Source: Patescibacteria group bacterium (GTDB lineage Bacteria; Patescibacteriota; Minisyncoccia; Phycocordibacterales; JANLHH01). Taken from it: a DNA stretch of 37,348 nucleotides. Positions 1 through 8,323 of this stretch are shown here, in pieces (positions within the stretch are counted from its first letter, which is position 1; every line of letters begins with the position of its first letter). Below the pieces are notes generated by a model that was not told where the DNA came from, did not search any database, and was given only the letters and a program-made list of their open reading frames with translations. The translations under genes and the position numbers were made by a program. Location: contig JBBTVG010000013.1 of assembly GCA_038063375.1 (NCBI GenBank), positions 1 through 37,348 on the forward strand, read 5' to 3'.

Positions 1-3000
1 CGAGGCCCGAAGAGAACGTCGTCGTCGCCACCCAACTCGGTATGCCGCCCGCGGACGCGAGAATGGTGCCGGCCGTGCCCAAGGTGAGTTTGCTTAATGT
101 GTTGGCGCCCGAGGCGTAGAGAATGTCGCCGGTCGCATACGTACTCTGGTTCGTGCCGCCGCGCGTTTCTCCTAAGATGCCCGTCGTGTCAGAGAGGAGG
201 ACGCCCAAGGTGGAGGTGGCGACGAGGGTGTACCCTGTTCCCGTGCCTCTCAAGATCTGTCCGAAGGAAGGAGTGGCGGTGAGACCGGTACCGCCTGAAG
301 AGACGCCGAGGGCTGAAGCCAAAGTGAGGGCGCCTGATGATGAAAATGTGGAGGTTGCCGTCGCGCCGAAGGCGGCGGTGTATGCCGAGAGCGCGGTCGT
401 GCTTGCATTGGCAATTTGTGAAATTCCTAAGAGTGTCGGTGAGGTGCCGAAGACGAGCGCGCCGGTGCCCGTTTCGTCGGTGAGAAGAGAAATTAATTCT
501 GCGGACGTATCGATAGACGTGGAGGAAACTTTGTTGTTGAAGAGCGACCAGTCGGAAGAAGTGAGGAACCCTTTGAGGGAAGCGGAAGCGGCTTGGCCGT
601 TTAGGTAGTCAATGGAAAGATTACCTTCTCCTGCGGGAGAGTTGGTGAGGTCAAAGTCGGTGCCGAGGAAGTCGAGGATGGTGGCGGTGGTGACGACATC
701 AGAGTCATCCACTTGCAGTGTCGCAATGCCGCCGCCCGCGCCGGAGTCATCGGTACCGCAGATGACATTGCCTGACGCATCGGTCTGGAGGAGTCCCGTT
801 GAGCCGGAGCAATTGAAGCCGACAAGAACGAGGCCCTCGCTTGTAATGCGCAGTCCGGTGAGTGTAGAGGTAGCGGAAGCACTGAGACGAGTCGCAGAGA
901 CGCCGCCGGCAAACGTAGAGGTCGCTGTTGCTTCGCCGCGAATAGTCGTGGTCGCGGTGCGGCCGACCGCAAGGGAGTCATATGCCGAGAGCGCGGTCGT
1001 GGACGCGTTCGCGATCTGCGTGATGCCGGAGAGCGTCGGGCTCGTGCCGAAGACGAGCGCGCCGGTGCCTGTTTCGTCGTCGACGATGGCGGCGAGTTCC
1101 GAGGATGTATTGATAGAGGTGGAGTTGAGGAAGTCGGTGCCCAAGACCGCGGCGAGGAGCGAGCCGGAGCCGTTCGTTTTGAGGAGGCTAGAGGTGATGC
1201 CGGTGACGGCGAAGTTCGTCGTCGAGGCGTTCGTGAAGACGCCGGTCGCAGGCGTCGAGGCGCCGATCGTCGTGTTGTTGATCGTGCCGCCACTGATAGT
1301 GAGGGCGTCTGTCACCTGTCCGTCGGTTGCCGAACCGGTGAGGTCGGCGAAGTTGATGCCCAAGGTGCTCGTCGCAAAGGACGTTACGTTCCCTAGCGCT
1401 CCCGTGTTGTTGCCGAGGATCGAGTTCGCGGCGATTTGCGGGAGTTGCGCGAGGGTGAGCGCGTTGTTCGCGATGCCGAGAGTGACGGCGCTGCCGCCGA
1501 CTTGCGCGCCGAGCGTTCCCGACGTGACTGAAATGCCGGCGCCGACTGCGATGGAAGAGGTGGCGACGCCCGAAAGCGCGTTCCCTCCATTGCCGTAGAG
1601 GAGCTGGGAGGAGGTAAAGGTTCCCTGCCCCGTGCCGCCGCCGGCAACCGAGAGCGTGCCGGTGATCGTGGGCGGAGCGAACGTGAAGGCGCCGCCTGAA
1701 TTCGTGATGGCGTTGGAAATGGTGAGTCCGTTAAACGAGGTCGCCGTGGAGGTGGCAAAGGTAAGCGCGCCCGTCTGCGCCGTTCCATACGTTTGAGCGA
1801 TGGATGAAACGCCGCCGCTGCCTCCGCCGACGCAGACACCGCCTATGGCGAAACATCCGGCCGAAAGATTGATGCCGTTCCCGGCGGTGGAGGAAGCGGC
1901 GGCGCCGGTGAGGTTTAAATATGTTGCGGCGAGTCCCCCGCTGAACGTGGAGGTGCTATTCGCGCCGAGCACATTGACAAAGCCCTGAATCGTGGAGGTG
2001 CCGGTCGTGTTGCCCTGGAGCGTGGACGTCGCCGTTCTGCCGACAGAGAGATAGTCAAGCGCGGAGAGCGCGGTGGAGGAAGCATTCGTGAGAGAAAGTA
2101 ATGTCGGCAAGGACAGCGTGACGGCGCCGGTGGAACCCGAAGCGGAGATCTGGTTTGTTGTGCCGGTCAAAGAGGTGACGCCCGTGTTGGTGACATTGCC
2201 GTTTGCGTATGCGAGTCCCGACGAGAACGTGGTCGTCGCCACCCAACTCGGAATGCCCGCTGAGGACGCGAGAATGGTGCCGGCCGTGCCCAACGTGAGT
2301 TTGGAAAGCGTGTTGGCGCCCGAGGCGTAGAGAATGTCGCCGGTCGCATACGTACTCTGGTTCGTGCCGCCGCGCGTTTCTCCTAAGATGCCCGTCGTGT
2401 CAGAGAGGAGGACGCCCAAGGTGGAGGTGGCGACGAGGGTGTACCCTGTTCCCGTGCCTCTCAAGATCTGTCCGAAGGAAGGAGTGGCGGTGAGACCGGT
2501 ACCGCCTGAAGAGACGCCGAGGGCTGAAGCCAAAGTGAGGGCGCCTGATGATGAAAATGTGGAGGTTGCCGTCGCGCCGAAGGCGGCGGTGTATGCCGAG
2601 AGCGCGGTCGTGCTTGCATTGGCAATTTGTGAAATTCCTAAGAGTGTCGGTGAGGTGCCGAAGACGAGGGCGCCGGTGCCGGTTTCGTCGGTAAGAAGTG
2701 CGGCCAATTCCGCGGAGGTGTCGATAGACGTGGAAGAAACTTTGTTGTTGAAGAGCGACCAGTCGGAGGAGGTGAGGAAACCTTTAAGGGAGGCGGATGC
2801 GGCTTGGCCGTTTAGGTAATCAATAGAGAGGTTCCCTTCTCCCGCGGGAGAGTTGGTGAGATCAAAATCGGTGCCGAGAAAATCAATAACGCTTGCAGAA
2901 GTGACAACATCAGAGTCATCCACTTGAAGTACTGTGATGCCGCCGCCCGCGCCACTGTCATCTGTACCACAGATAACATTCCCCGACGCATCGGTTTGGA

Positions 3001-3997
3001 GGAGTCCTGCGGCACCGGAACAATTAAATCCTGTGAGTTGTAAACCCTCACTCGTAATGCGCAGTCCGGTGAATGTAGAAGTAGCGGAGGTGTTGAGGCG
3101 CGTTGCAGAAACCCCGCCGCTAAACGTGGAAGTTGAGTTGGTGCCCAAGACGTTCAAGAATCCCTGAATGGTTGACGTGCCGGTCGTATTGCCTTGGAGG
3201 GTTGAAGTCGCGGTGCCTCCGACGTAGAGCGTATTAAAGACGGAAAAAAGAGTGGATGATGCCTGACCTAATGTGGTGAGTCCGGAAACATCCAGCGTGG
3301 AGTACAGCCGAGTTGCTCCTGTTGCTTGCAGTGTGGAGGACGCGAAGAACCCGCCTGTGGAATTTACAAACAACAGATTCGCGCCGGTGGAATCTTGTAT
3401 CTGGAAAATATTCGCGAGCTGATTTAAAATAGACCGCAAAGAAAGTGCGGTGGTGTTTGTTGAGGTCGCCTCAACGGATATCACTGACGTGCCGAACGGT
3501 GTCGTTGTTCCAAATGACGACGGTGTCGTTGACCCGCTCACCGCTCCACTTAATCGAGCAAACGGCGCGGCACTGATCCTCTGTCTTGGTGAAAGTGTTT
3601 GGAAAGTTGAATTATCGGAAGAAACTTCAACTTGAAGATAAATATCACTTGCGGTATTGAAGTCATAATCAAGCGCGTGCGGAAATCCGGCGGCAGTATC
3701 GCCGATGTTTGCAACAAATACACCTTGCCGTACAGTGAGCGAAGAAGATGACGGCGCGCCGGTCGGCCACAGCCGAGTCCCCGAACCGACGGTTGCATTA
3801 TCCCAGATAGAAAACTTAAAGTAGTATGCGGTTCCGGAACCTCCCAAAAGGTCACCGTTTGAATCAGCGAGCCTTCCTTGGTAACTAATGATGGACGGGG
3901 TTCCCGCGGCTTCCACGAATGAATAAGAAAGCAAAACCACCGGCAGTATTAGTATTAAGGCAAGAAAAATTTTTTTATTATGTCTGCTCGTGAACAT
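1..3997 (-). CDS. Giant repetitive secreted surface protein (partial; C-terminus beyond left edge)
   Basis: The reverse frame is open from an ATG at 3995-3997 to the left edge, about 1,332 codons with no stop, so the C-terminus is missing. The first ~32 residues form a signal peptide: basic MFTSRHNKK, a hydrophobic stretch, then likely cleavage near VEAAG. A head follows with the motif ISYQGRLADSNGDLL and then many short repeats rich in Ala, Thr, Ser and Gly, such as ATSTF, GNTTGTSTIQGF and SSTALSAY. This looks like the stacked beta-strand or tail-fibre-like surface proteins common in Parcubacteria. A ~0.9-kb module occurs twice, 2,211 nt apart. The start has an upstream AGGGA about 9 nt away, one of the few leadered genes here. 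GC is clearly higher than in the neighbours. The likely role is cell-surface adhesion or host contact, which is inference. Long open frames on the plus strand here are by-products of this composition. Confidence 0.85.
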   Translation of the reverse strand, partial: MFTSRHNKKIFLALILILPVVLLSYSFVEAAGTPSIISYQGRLADSNGDLLGGSGTAYYFKFSIWDNATVGSGTRLWPTGAPSSSSLTVRQGVFVANIGDTAAGFPHALDYDFNTASDIYLQVEVSSDNSTFQTLSPRQRISAAPFARLSGAVSGSTTPSSFGTTTPFGTSVISVEATSTNTTALSLRSILNQLANIFQIQDSTGANLLFVNSTGGFFASSTLQATGATRLYSTLDVSGLTTLGQASSTLFSVFNTLYVGGTATSTLQGNTTGTSTIQGFLNVLGTNSTSTFSGGVSATRLNTSATSTFTGLRITSEGLQLTGFNCSGAAGLLQTDASGNVICGTDDSGAGGGITVLQVDDSDVVTSASVIDFLGTDFDLTNSPAGEGNLSIDYLNGQAASASLKGFLTSSDWSLFNNKVSSTSIDTSAELAALLTDETGTGALVFGTSPTLLGISQIANASTTALSAYTAAFGATATSTFSSSGALTLASALGVSSGGTGLTATPSFGQILRGTGTGYTLVATSTLGVLLSDTTGILGETRGGTNQSTYATGDILYASGANTLSKLTLGTAGTILASSAGIPSWVATTTFSSGLAYANGNVTNTGVTSLTGTTNQISASGSTGAVTLSLPTLLSLTNASSTALSALDYLSVGRTATSTLQGNTTGTSTIQGFVNVLGANSTSTFSGGLAATYLNLTGAAASSTAGNGINLSAGCFAIGGVCVGGGSGGVSSIAQTYGTAQTGALTFATSTATSFNGLTISNAITNSGGAFTFAPPTITGTLSVAGGGTGQGTFTSSQLLYGNGGNALSGVATSSIAVGAGISVTSGTLGAQVGGSAVTLGIANNALTLAQLPQIAANSILGNNTGALGNVTSFATSTLGINFADLTGSATDGQVTDALTISGGTINNTTIGASTPATGVFTNASTTNFAVTGITSSLLKTNGSGSLLAAVLGTDFLNSTSINTSSELAAIVDDETGTGALVFGTSPTLSGITQIANASTTALSAYDSLAVGRTATTTIRGEATATSTFAGGVSATRLSASATSTLTGLRITSEGLVLVGFNCSGSTGLLQTDASGNVICGTDDSGAGGGIATLQVDDSDVVTTATILDFLGTDFDLTNSPAGEGNLSIDYLNGQAASASLKGFLTSSDWSLFNNKVSSTSIDTSAELISLLTDETGTGALVFGTSPTLLGISQIANASTTALSAYTAAFGATATSTFSSSGALTLASALGVSSGGTGLTATPSFGQILRGTGTGYTLVATSTLGVLLSDTTGILGETRGGTNQSTYATGDILYASGANTLSKLTLGTAGTILASAGGIPSWVATTTFSSGL
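99..457. repeat. Direct repeat copy A inside the surface-protein gene
   Basis: By eye this 359-nt block is identical, base for base, to 2310-2668 (offset 2,211). Immediately outside the block the two copies keep protein similarity but differ at many third codon positions, for example around 612-700 versus 2823-2911. The block length is not a small multiple of an obvious unit. Confidence 0.85.
2310..2668. repeat. Direct repeat copy B inside the surface-protein gene
   Basis: This is the partner of the block at 99-457. It ends at the first mismatch (position 2669 versus 458). The abrupt switch from perfect identity to diverged flanks suggests recent gene conversion or recombination between modules, not simple purifying selection. 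Confidence 0.85.
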
Positions 3998-4122
3998 GAA
4001 AAATGATCCCTGAAAATGTAGAGAACTTACCTATATTTTAGCATGGAAGGGCATAAAAAATCACATTAATTATCCCCACTTTAAAAAGCTTACGGGGGTC
4101 TTTCTTGGTCGTTTCACCATGT

Positions 4123-4155
4123 AAAAAATACCAAGGCCTCGCCTTGGTATTTTTA
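4123..4155. terminator. Bidirectional intrinsic terminator
   Basis: A perfect 10-bp stem (4128-4137 with 4141-4150, sequence ATACCAAGGC and its complement) closes a CTC loop. It is flanked by an A-run on the left and a T-run on the right, so it can terminate from either strand. On the minus strand it sits just after the DoxX stop codon and ahead of the surface-protein promoter region. Confidence 0.85.
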
Positions 4156-4171
4156 GGCCTTGATATTTTTT

Positions 4172-4639
4172 CTATCCGAGAATATTCCTTAACTTTGCGC
4201 AAAAAGAAAAACGGGAACACAACCTTCCAAGTCCCCAAAAACTGCCGGCGCGCGTCGCCATGAGCACAAGGAACGCAAGCGCGTAGATGATATGTTCATC
4301 AACAAGGTATGTATGCGGGTTCGGATATGGAAAGTCCAAGATCGGAAAATAAAACAACAGCATCAGTGCGATGCCAAAAAATGAAGCGGCGCGAACAAAG
4401 ACTCCCGTTAAGAGCGCGACACCGATGAGCAGTAGGCCCCATGCATTGAGGAAGTTGACGATCGGCAAAATGTCCGGCTGGAGAAACCACTGATAGAACC
4501 CCGGAAACGTCTTTGCTCCCTGGATATATCCCGCCGCTGACCATGCGGCATTTTGCACCTTCGTGATACCCGCGTAAAACGTAAACCAACCCATGGAAAT
4601 ACGGAGAAGAAAGATGGAGATTTTTTGAAAATTATTCAT
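4172..4639 (-). CDS. DoxX-family membrane protein
   Basis: The product is 155 aa with four predicted membrane helices. The first contains the family-typical stretch RISMGWFTFYAGITKV, and the rest follows the DoxX/TQO-small-subunit pattern: a central helix with NAWGLLLIGVALLTG, then ALMLLFYFPI, and a last helix after the conserved-looking HIIYALAFLVL. DoxX proteins are associated with terminal quinol oxidation or thiol-redox modules in other bacteria, but here no quinol oxidase gene is adjacent, so only the family call is safe. The start ATG at 4637-4639 follows AAAGGG by 2 nt, a poor Shine-Dalgarno spacing. It ends just before the terminator at 4123-4155 and appears to be a single-gene unit. 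Confidence 0.75.
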   Translation of the reverse strand: MNNFQKISIFLLRISMGWFTFYAGITKVQNAAWSAAGYIQGAKTFPGFYQWFLQPDILPIVNFLNAWGLLLIGVALLTGVFVRAASFFGIALMLLFYFPILDFPYPNPHTYLVDEHIIYALAFLVLMATRAGSFWGLGRLCSRFSFCAKLRNILG

Positions 4640-4724
4640 ACCCTTTATTGAACCATGTTACCAAATATATCAGCGCTTTAACATACAAAAGTGTGGATAC
4701 ATACGCCGAAACAAATCTATCTCT

Positions 4725-6191
4725 CTAGAGCAGTTGGATTGCGGCGCGGGTTTTCGGACCAAAATATCCCACAGCGGGAGTAATATTATGTGCCTTTTGG
4801 AAAAGAGTAAGCGCACGCACTGTTGCCGGTCCAAAGTATTTGGTTTCATTTCCCGGCGAGCCGCCGCCTGTCGTTGAGACGCTAAACCCGCGCTCGTTTA
4901 AAAATTTCTGCAACGTTCGCACATCCTCTCCTATTATGCCAAAATACAAATTGCGACTCGGTGCCACGACTCCGGGTTTACCGGAAACATTTATCACGGA
5001 AGTATCCGTGGTGTTTACTGAAATAGTCGCCGGCACAAACGCCATGCTTTTATTTTTATATTGAGCGAGTACATTCCACAAGCCGGCATCCTGTCCGCCA
5101 TCAATTTTAAATAACGCGATACCGCGCACTCCCAGTTTTTCTGCCAGCTCGGCTTTTTGGCGGATCGCTTCCGCGTCACTCCATGACATCACCCGAGTTG
5201 CGAATGGAAGAGGGATAGATGGATCAAGCGATCGCGACGCCGGATAGGTGAGGAAAAGTTCTCCCGCCGAATTGCGCATCGGCGCTATCTGCAGTTTCAA
5301 CGCCGTATCGGTGGCATAGCCGGGGTTGAATGACCACAGATTTGAATATTCTATTTCCCCGCTTCCATCAAGCGCGTTAAACATGTCGTACTCATATCCA
5401 TACGTCGGCACGCCGATAACGATCTTACTCTTGTCAATATCCTTCGCGGCAAGAAGTATAACCTTTTCAACCCACGCTTTATCCGCGACGGGAACGTACG
5501 GATCCGCGTTTGATTTATTCAACTTCAAGTCAATGCGACCTTGATCATAGGCCATGATGCGCACCCGGTCGCAGTATTTGTTGATCTCAACAAAGTCGTT
5601 GGCGTACTCAATATCCTTGGGAATTGATTCGGGTGATGAGTATCGCGAATCAAGGGGCGTGCGCGCCTCAATGGTGCACATGATCCATTTATCAAACTCC
5701 ATCGCTACATAAAGCTCTTGCAAGAAAAGAGAAAAGTACGGCTTCGTACGCGCATACTTCCCTTCATAGTCAATATCTATGCCGTCAAACTTGCGCGCGT
5801 ACACCTCTCGCACGATCGCGCGTACATGCTCTTGTCGCTTCAAAGGATCGCGAAGCACTTCATCAATCGCGTCAGGATTTGCCCACATGACGGTGGGAAT
5901 GAACCTAATCCCCTTCGCTTTAGTTTGCCCTGCCAAATTCACCCATTGCGCATCAGTAAGGAGAGATGCTTCGTTAAGTTCACCATTTAGCTTCACGGTG
6001 TATACAAATGGATTTACTTCGGTGAATGTGTCAACGTGCGGCAAGATGCTCTCCACCCCCGCTGTCCCACGCCAATACGGGATCCATCCTGATATTTCAA
6101 ATAGCTCATCAGTCGCGGCAAAACTCGCCCCGGGCAAAGCCGAAAGCGCCAGAGCAAACAAAAAAATTATTTTCCGCACCATAGTTCTCAT
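4725..6191 (-). CDS. Secreted GH18-family glycosidase with C-terminal peptidoglycan-binding domain
   Basis: The product is 488 aa. Residues 1-26 form a signal peptide ending in SFAATD. A glycoside hydrolase family 18 barrel follows, with the catalytic DxxDxDxE signature at 136-143 (FDGIDIDYE; E143 is the expected acid) and a later strand MSWSDAEA typical of YaaH/spore-cortex-type GH18 proteins. The tail (about 415-488) is a PG_binding_1 domain with GEDVRTLQKFLNERG and YFGPATVRALTLFQ. Such proteins cleave N-acetylglucosamine polymers or bind the cell wall outside the membrane. The ATG at 6191 lies 6 nt after a TAGAAT box, which suggests a leaderless transcript; the ATG at 6182 is an alternative start. 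Its upstream region overlaps the terminator of the metal-resistance operon. Confidence 0.88.
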   Translation of the reverse strand: MRTMVRKIIFLFALALSALPGASFAATDELFEISGWIPYWRGTAGVESILPHVDTFTEVNPFVYTVKLNGELNEASLLTDAQWVNLAGQTKAKGIRFIPTVMWANPDAIDEVLRDPLKRQEHVRAIVREVYARKFDGIDIDYEGKYARTKPYFSLFLQELYVAMEFDKWIMCTIEARTPLDSRYSSPESIPKDIEYANDFVEINKYCDRVRIMAYDQGRIDLKLNKSNADPYVPVADKAWVEKVILLAAKDIDKSKIVIGVPTYGYEYDMFNALDGSGEIEYSNLWSFNPGYATDTALKLQIAPMRNSAGELFLTYPASRSLDPSIPLPFATRVMSWSDAEAIRQKAELAEKLGVRGIALFKIDGGQDAGLWNVLAQYKNKSMAFVPATISVNTTDTSVINVSGKPGVVAPSRNLYFGIIGEDVRTLQKFLNERGFSVSTTGGGSPGNETKYFGPATVRALTLFQKAHNITPAVGYFGPKTRAAIQLL

Positions 6192-6203
6192 TACCCTATT
6201 CTA
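6192..6203 (-). promoter_or_regulatory. -10 box of leaderless promoter for the GH18 gene
   Basis: TAGAAT on the minus strand (6198-6203) is separated from the ATG at 6189-6191 by 6 nt (AGGGTA). No convincing -35 box is seen. The spacing matches other genes in this window whose -10 box is 4-8 nt before the start. Confidence 0.5.
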
Positions 6204-6217
6204 ACACACCAAAACAT

Positions 6218-6278
6218 ACACAAAAAATACCGAAGAAATACCGAGGCCTTGCCTCGGTATTCTCGGTATTTTTTGTGT
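6218..6278. terminator. Nested double-stem bidirectional terminator
   Basis: A 16-bp outer stem (6218-6233 with 6263-6278) encloses an 11-bp inner stem (6237-6247 with 6251-6261) with loop CTT. The motif ATACCGA is used in both stems. Poly-A and poly-T runs are built into the outer stem, so it works in both directions. It lies after the last small gene of the metal operon (stop at 6295). Confidence 0.85.
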
Positions 6279-6294
6279 AAACGTACTTTTCATC

Positions 6295-6420
6295 TTACTT
6301 CTTTGAAATTTGTTGCCAGAGCCAGATGCCGAGGAGAACGAGAACAACCATTACCACCAGCCACGTGATAACACCGAATCCTCCCATCATGCCTGTATCT
6401 CCATATCCATATCCCATCAT
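6295..6420 (-). CDS. Small Met/Gly-rich single-span membrane protein (41 aa)
   Basis: This short frame encodes 41 aa: a Met/Gly/Tyr-rich head (MMGYGYGDTGMMGGFG), one transmembrane helix (VITWLVVMVVLVLLGIWLW) and a short basic tail ending in SKK. Met-rich tiny membrane proteins of this kind are often found beside copper-resistance genes; the function is unknown and metal binding by the Met residues is inference. It starts 4 nt after the stop of the preceding 84-aa gene and is the last gene before the strong terminator at 6218-6278, which supports it being a real member of the operon. A second ATG directly follows the first, so the true product may be 40 aa. Confidence 0.7.
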   Translation of the reverse strand: MMGYGYGDTGMMGGFGVITWLVVMVVLVLLGIWLWQQISKK

Positions 6421-6424
6421 ATAT

Positions 6425-6679
6425 TTATGTTTTTATTTTATTAAAGAGAACGACAAATAGACTTACCGCAAGCGATGCAATCACATTCCACACAATCAGG
6501 CCCGCAATAAATGTTGAAAGTGTGATGACATTACCGCCAATGACTGTGTTTGTATGGAGCGCGTATTGCAAGAATAGCTCTCGTAAGGAAGGAAAAAGAG
6601 CCACTCCTCCAAAACACACCACATAGACGATACTCACCCAAGCGGCAACGATGACCAGAAGATGTCTTAAGTTCATCAT
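6425..6679 (-). CDS. Small membrane protein, DUF5676-like
   Basis: The product is 84 aa with two hydrophobic segments, roughly 6-30 and 50-80. The C-terminal part (STFIAGLIVWNVIASLAVSL and VVLFNKI) resembles DUF5676-type membrane proteins that accompany heavy-metal genes in Parcubacteria and other bacteria. I recognise the pattern but am not certain. There are no Cys or His pairs apart from one His at 42 and one Cys at 23. It is the penultimate gene of the metal operon, 71 nt downstream of the multicopper oxidase, and that gap holds a TATAAT box, so it and the 41-aa gene may also be transcribed separately. Confidence 0.6.
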   Translation of the reverse strand: MMNLRHLLVIVAAWVSIVYVVCFGGVALFPSLRELFLQYALHTNTVIGGNVITLSTFIAGLIVWNVIASLAVSLFVVLFNKIKT

Positions 6680-6727
6680 GTTAATATTTTTTACTGCTTA
6701 ATTTACTTATATCGACCTTTTGTTGTT

Positions 6728-6733
6728 ATTATA
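6728..6733 (-). promoter_or_regulatory. -10 box ahead of the DUF5676-like gene
   Basis: Consensus TATAAT on the minus strand lies 48 nt upstream of the ATG at 6679, in the gap after the multicopper oxidase stop codon. No clear -35 hexamer is seen, so this is a tentative internal promoter. Confidence 0.35.
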
Positions 6734-6750
6734 CTCTTTTGCTTTCAGAA

Positions 6751-8319
6751 TTACTGCACCTTGAAGCTAAACGCCATCCCCGCTTCAATGTGTTCAAGGA
6801 TGTGACAATGCGCTACCCACGCGCCCGGGTTTGAGGCATCAAGCAAAATATCAACCGTCTGACCTGAAGGGACAAGTACCGTGTCTTTCCATGCAAGATT
6901 TGTTTGCGGTGTACCATTTTGATTTACCACCAAAAATCGTTGGCCGTGGAAATGAATGGGGTGCTGCATTGAATGCACTCCGTTTGAAGTGTTCTCAATG
7001 CGTATTTTTACCGCACCGCGTTTAAATGACCAGTCAATATCCATATTTTCTTTACCGGTATCTTGGTCTACTATCTTCCATTTGATTAAACTTGTGTCGG
7101 ACATCTGGTTCATCATCGCCATATCGTCTTCCCATTCAATGCCTGCCTGACCGGTAGGCAGACCCTCTTTGTTCGAGGTCATCATCCCACCCCCCATCAT
7201 TTGCATCGTGTTGCCGATAGTATCAACAGAAAGCGCGAGGCGTCTTTGGTGCGGCACATCAAAATATTGCCGAAACGGGTCAATGCTTTTGATGACTTCC
7301 GGATGCGCGCGAAGTGTCGCAAAAGATTTTGCGGTCTCCGAAGCTACTTGCTCGTGAGAGACAATGATTGTGCCAAGCGTGTACGTTCTCTCCGGCGTTT
7401 TGCTTTGAAGCGCGTACTCGCCCGGAGTATCAAAGAGTACCTCAACAATGGCGCGTTCCGATGGATTCACCAGTACTTCATCTTTCCACATATCACGCTC
7501 ATACAAGCCGTTGTCCCCGCCGACCAATTTCATTTTTGCGCCTAATAGTGCGAGATTAAAAGGGCGGACGTTTGCGCTGTTGGTAAAGTAAAATCGGACC
7601 ACTTCGTTTTTCTTGACCAAAAGCGTGTAGTCGGTTTCGCCGTTTATGAACGCTGTGTTGCCATAACGACCCATAAGCGTATGATCTGCCTCGTCTTTTT
7701 TGAATGGCGCGATTTTGCCATTGAGAAGCAAGATGTCGTCCACGAAAATTGGCACCTCGCGATCAACGGGATTCCACGATGAACCCGGAGCTGGCGTCAC
7801 GAGGAAATTGCCATAGAGCCCCATCTCAATATTGTAGTCATCGCGCATGTGCGGATGATACCAATACGCCCCGGCGTCGGGAAATGAGAGCGTATAGGCA
7901 AACGAGTCGCCGGGAGAAACCGCCGGTTGCGTAACATCCGGAACACCGTCAAAAGCATTCTCCATGCGCACGCCGTGCGAATGGATTGTGTTTGCCATAT
8001 CGGTATCATTTTTGAAGTTGACGGTAATGGTAGCCCCCTCCTGAATTTTTATAGTAGGTCCGGGAATCATGCCGTTGTAGGCGAGCATCCGCACCTCTTT
8101 TCCTTTTATTTTTTTCTTCACAAATCCTGCCGTGAGGTCAAAGGTATCGCCATCTTTGAGTTCCACTGTCTCGTTTTGTTTTGCTTCGGGGAGACCGGCG
8201 GTATCGGTAGAAAAAACGCCGGACATCGCTTCTTTGTTACCGCTCGATTGCCCCCAGAGGATCGCTCCTCCGATGAGGATTGTGGCAATGACAATGAATG
8301 TGAGTGTTTTATTTTTCAT
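6751..8319 (-). CDS. Membrane-anchored multicopper oxidase
   Basis: The product is 522 aa from the ATG at 8317-8319, chosen because it falls 4 nt after the stop of the ATPase gene and starts a clean signal-anchor (MKNKTLTFIVIATILIG). All four copper-ligand motifs are present: HSH at 113-115, HPH at 155-157, HPIHFH from 453, and HCH at 504-506 followed by H510 and M515, the axial ligand of the type 1 site. So both the mononuclear and trinuclear sites look intact. A Met-rich stretch (MQMMGGGMM) lies before the C-terminal domain. The likely role is oxidation of Cu(I) outside the membrane, paired with the copper ATPase encoded just upstream. The LPTGQAG mini-palindrome is inserted in frame within the inter-domain linker after that Met-rich patch. 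Confidence 0.93.
   Translation of the reverse strand: MKNKTLTFIVIATILIGGAILWGQSSGNKEAMSGVFSTDTAGLPEAKQNETVELKDGDTFDLTAGFVKKKIKGKEVRMLAYNGMIPGPTIKIQEGATITVNFKNDTDMANTIHSHGVRMENAFDGVPDVTQPAVSPGDSFAYTLSFPDAGAYWYHPHMRDDYNIEMGLYGNFLVTPAPGSSWNPVDREVPIFVDDILLLNGKIAPFKKDEADHTLMGRYGNTAFINGETDYTLLVKKNEVVRFYFTNSANVRPFNLALLGAKMKLVGGDNGLYERDMWKDEVLVNPSERAIVEVLFDTPGEYALQSKTPERTYTLGTIIVSHEQVASETAKSFATLRAHPEVIKSIDPFRQYFDVPHQRRLALSVDTIGNTMQMMGGGMMTSNKEGLPTGQAGIEWEDDMAMMNQMSDTSLIKWKIVDQDTGKENMDIDWSFKRGAVKIRIENTSNGVHSMQHPIHFHGQRFLVVNQNGTPQTNLAWKDTVLVPSGQTVDILLDASNPGAWVAHCHILEHIEAGMAFSFKVQ
7143..7161. repeat. In-frame LPTGQAG mini-palindrome
   Basis: The 19-bp near-palindrome CTGCCTGACCGGTAGGCAG has arms CTGCCT/AGGCAG around ACCGGT. 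On the coding (minus) strand it reads Leu-Pro-Thr-Gly-Gln-Ala-Gly inside the multicopper oxidase. I recall this peptide as a recurrent insertion in Parcubacteria proteins. No second copy was noticed in this window. Confidence 0.7.
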
Positions 8320-8323
8320 ATTT

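Noticed and set aside
123-608. Long plus-strand open frame, with a near-identical one at 2334-2819
   Set aside because: Both lie on the opposite strand of the surface-protein gene. Their similarity just mirrors the repeat, they have no ribosome-binding site, and the reverse frame is open for over 1,300 codons with a signal peptide.
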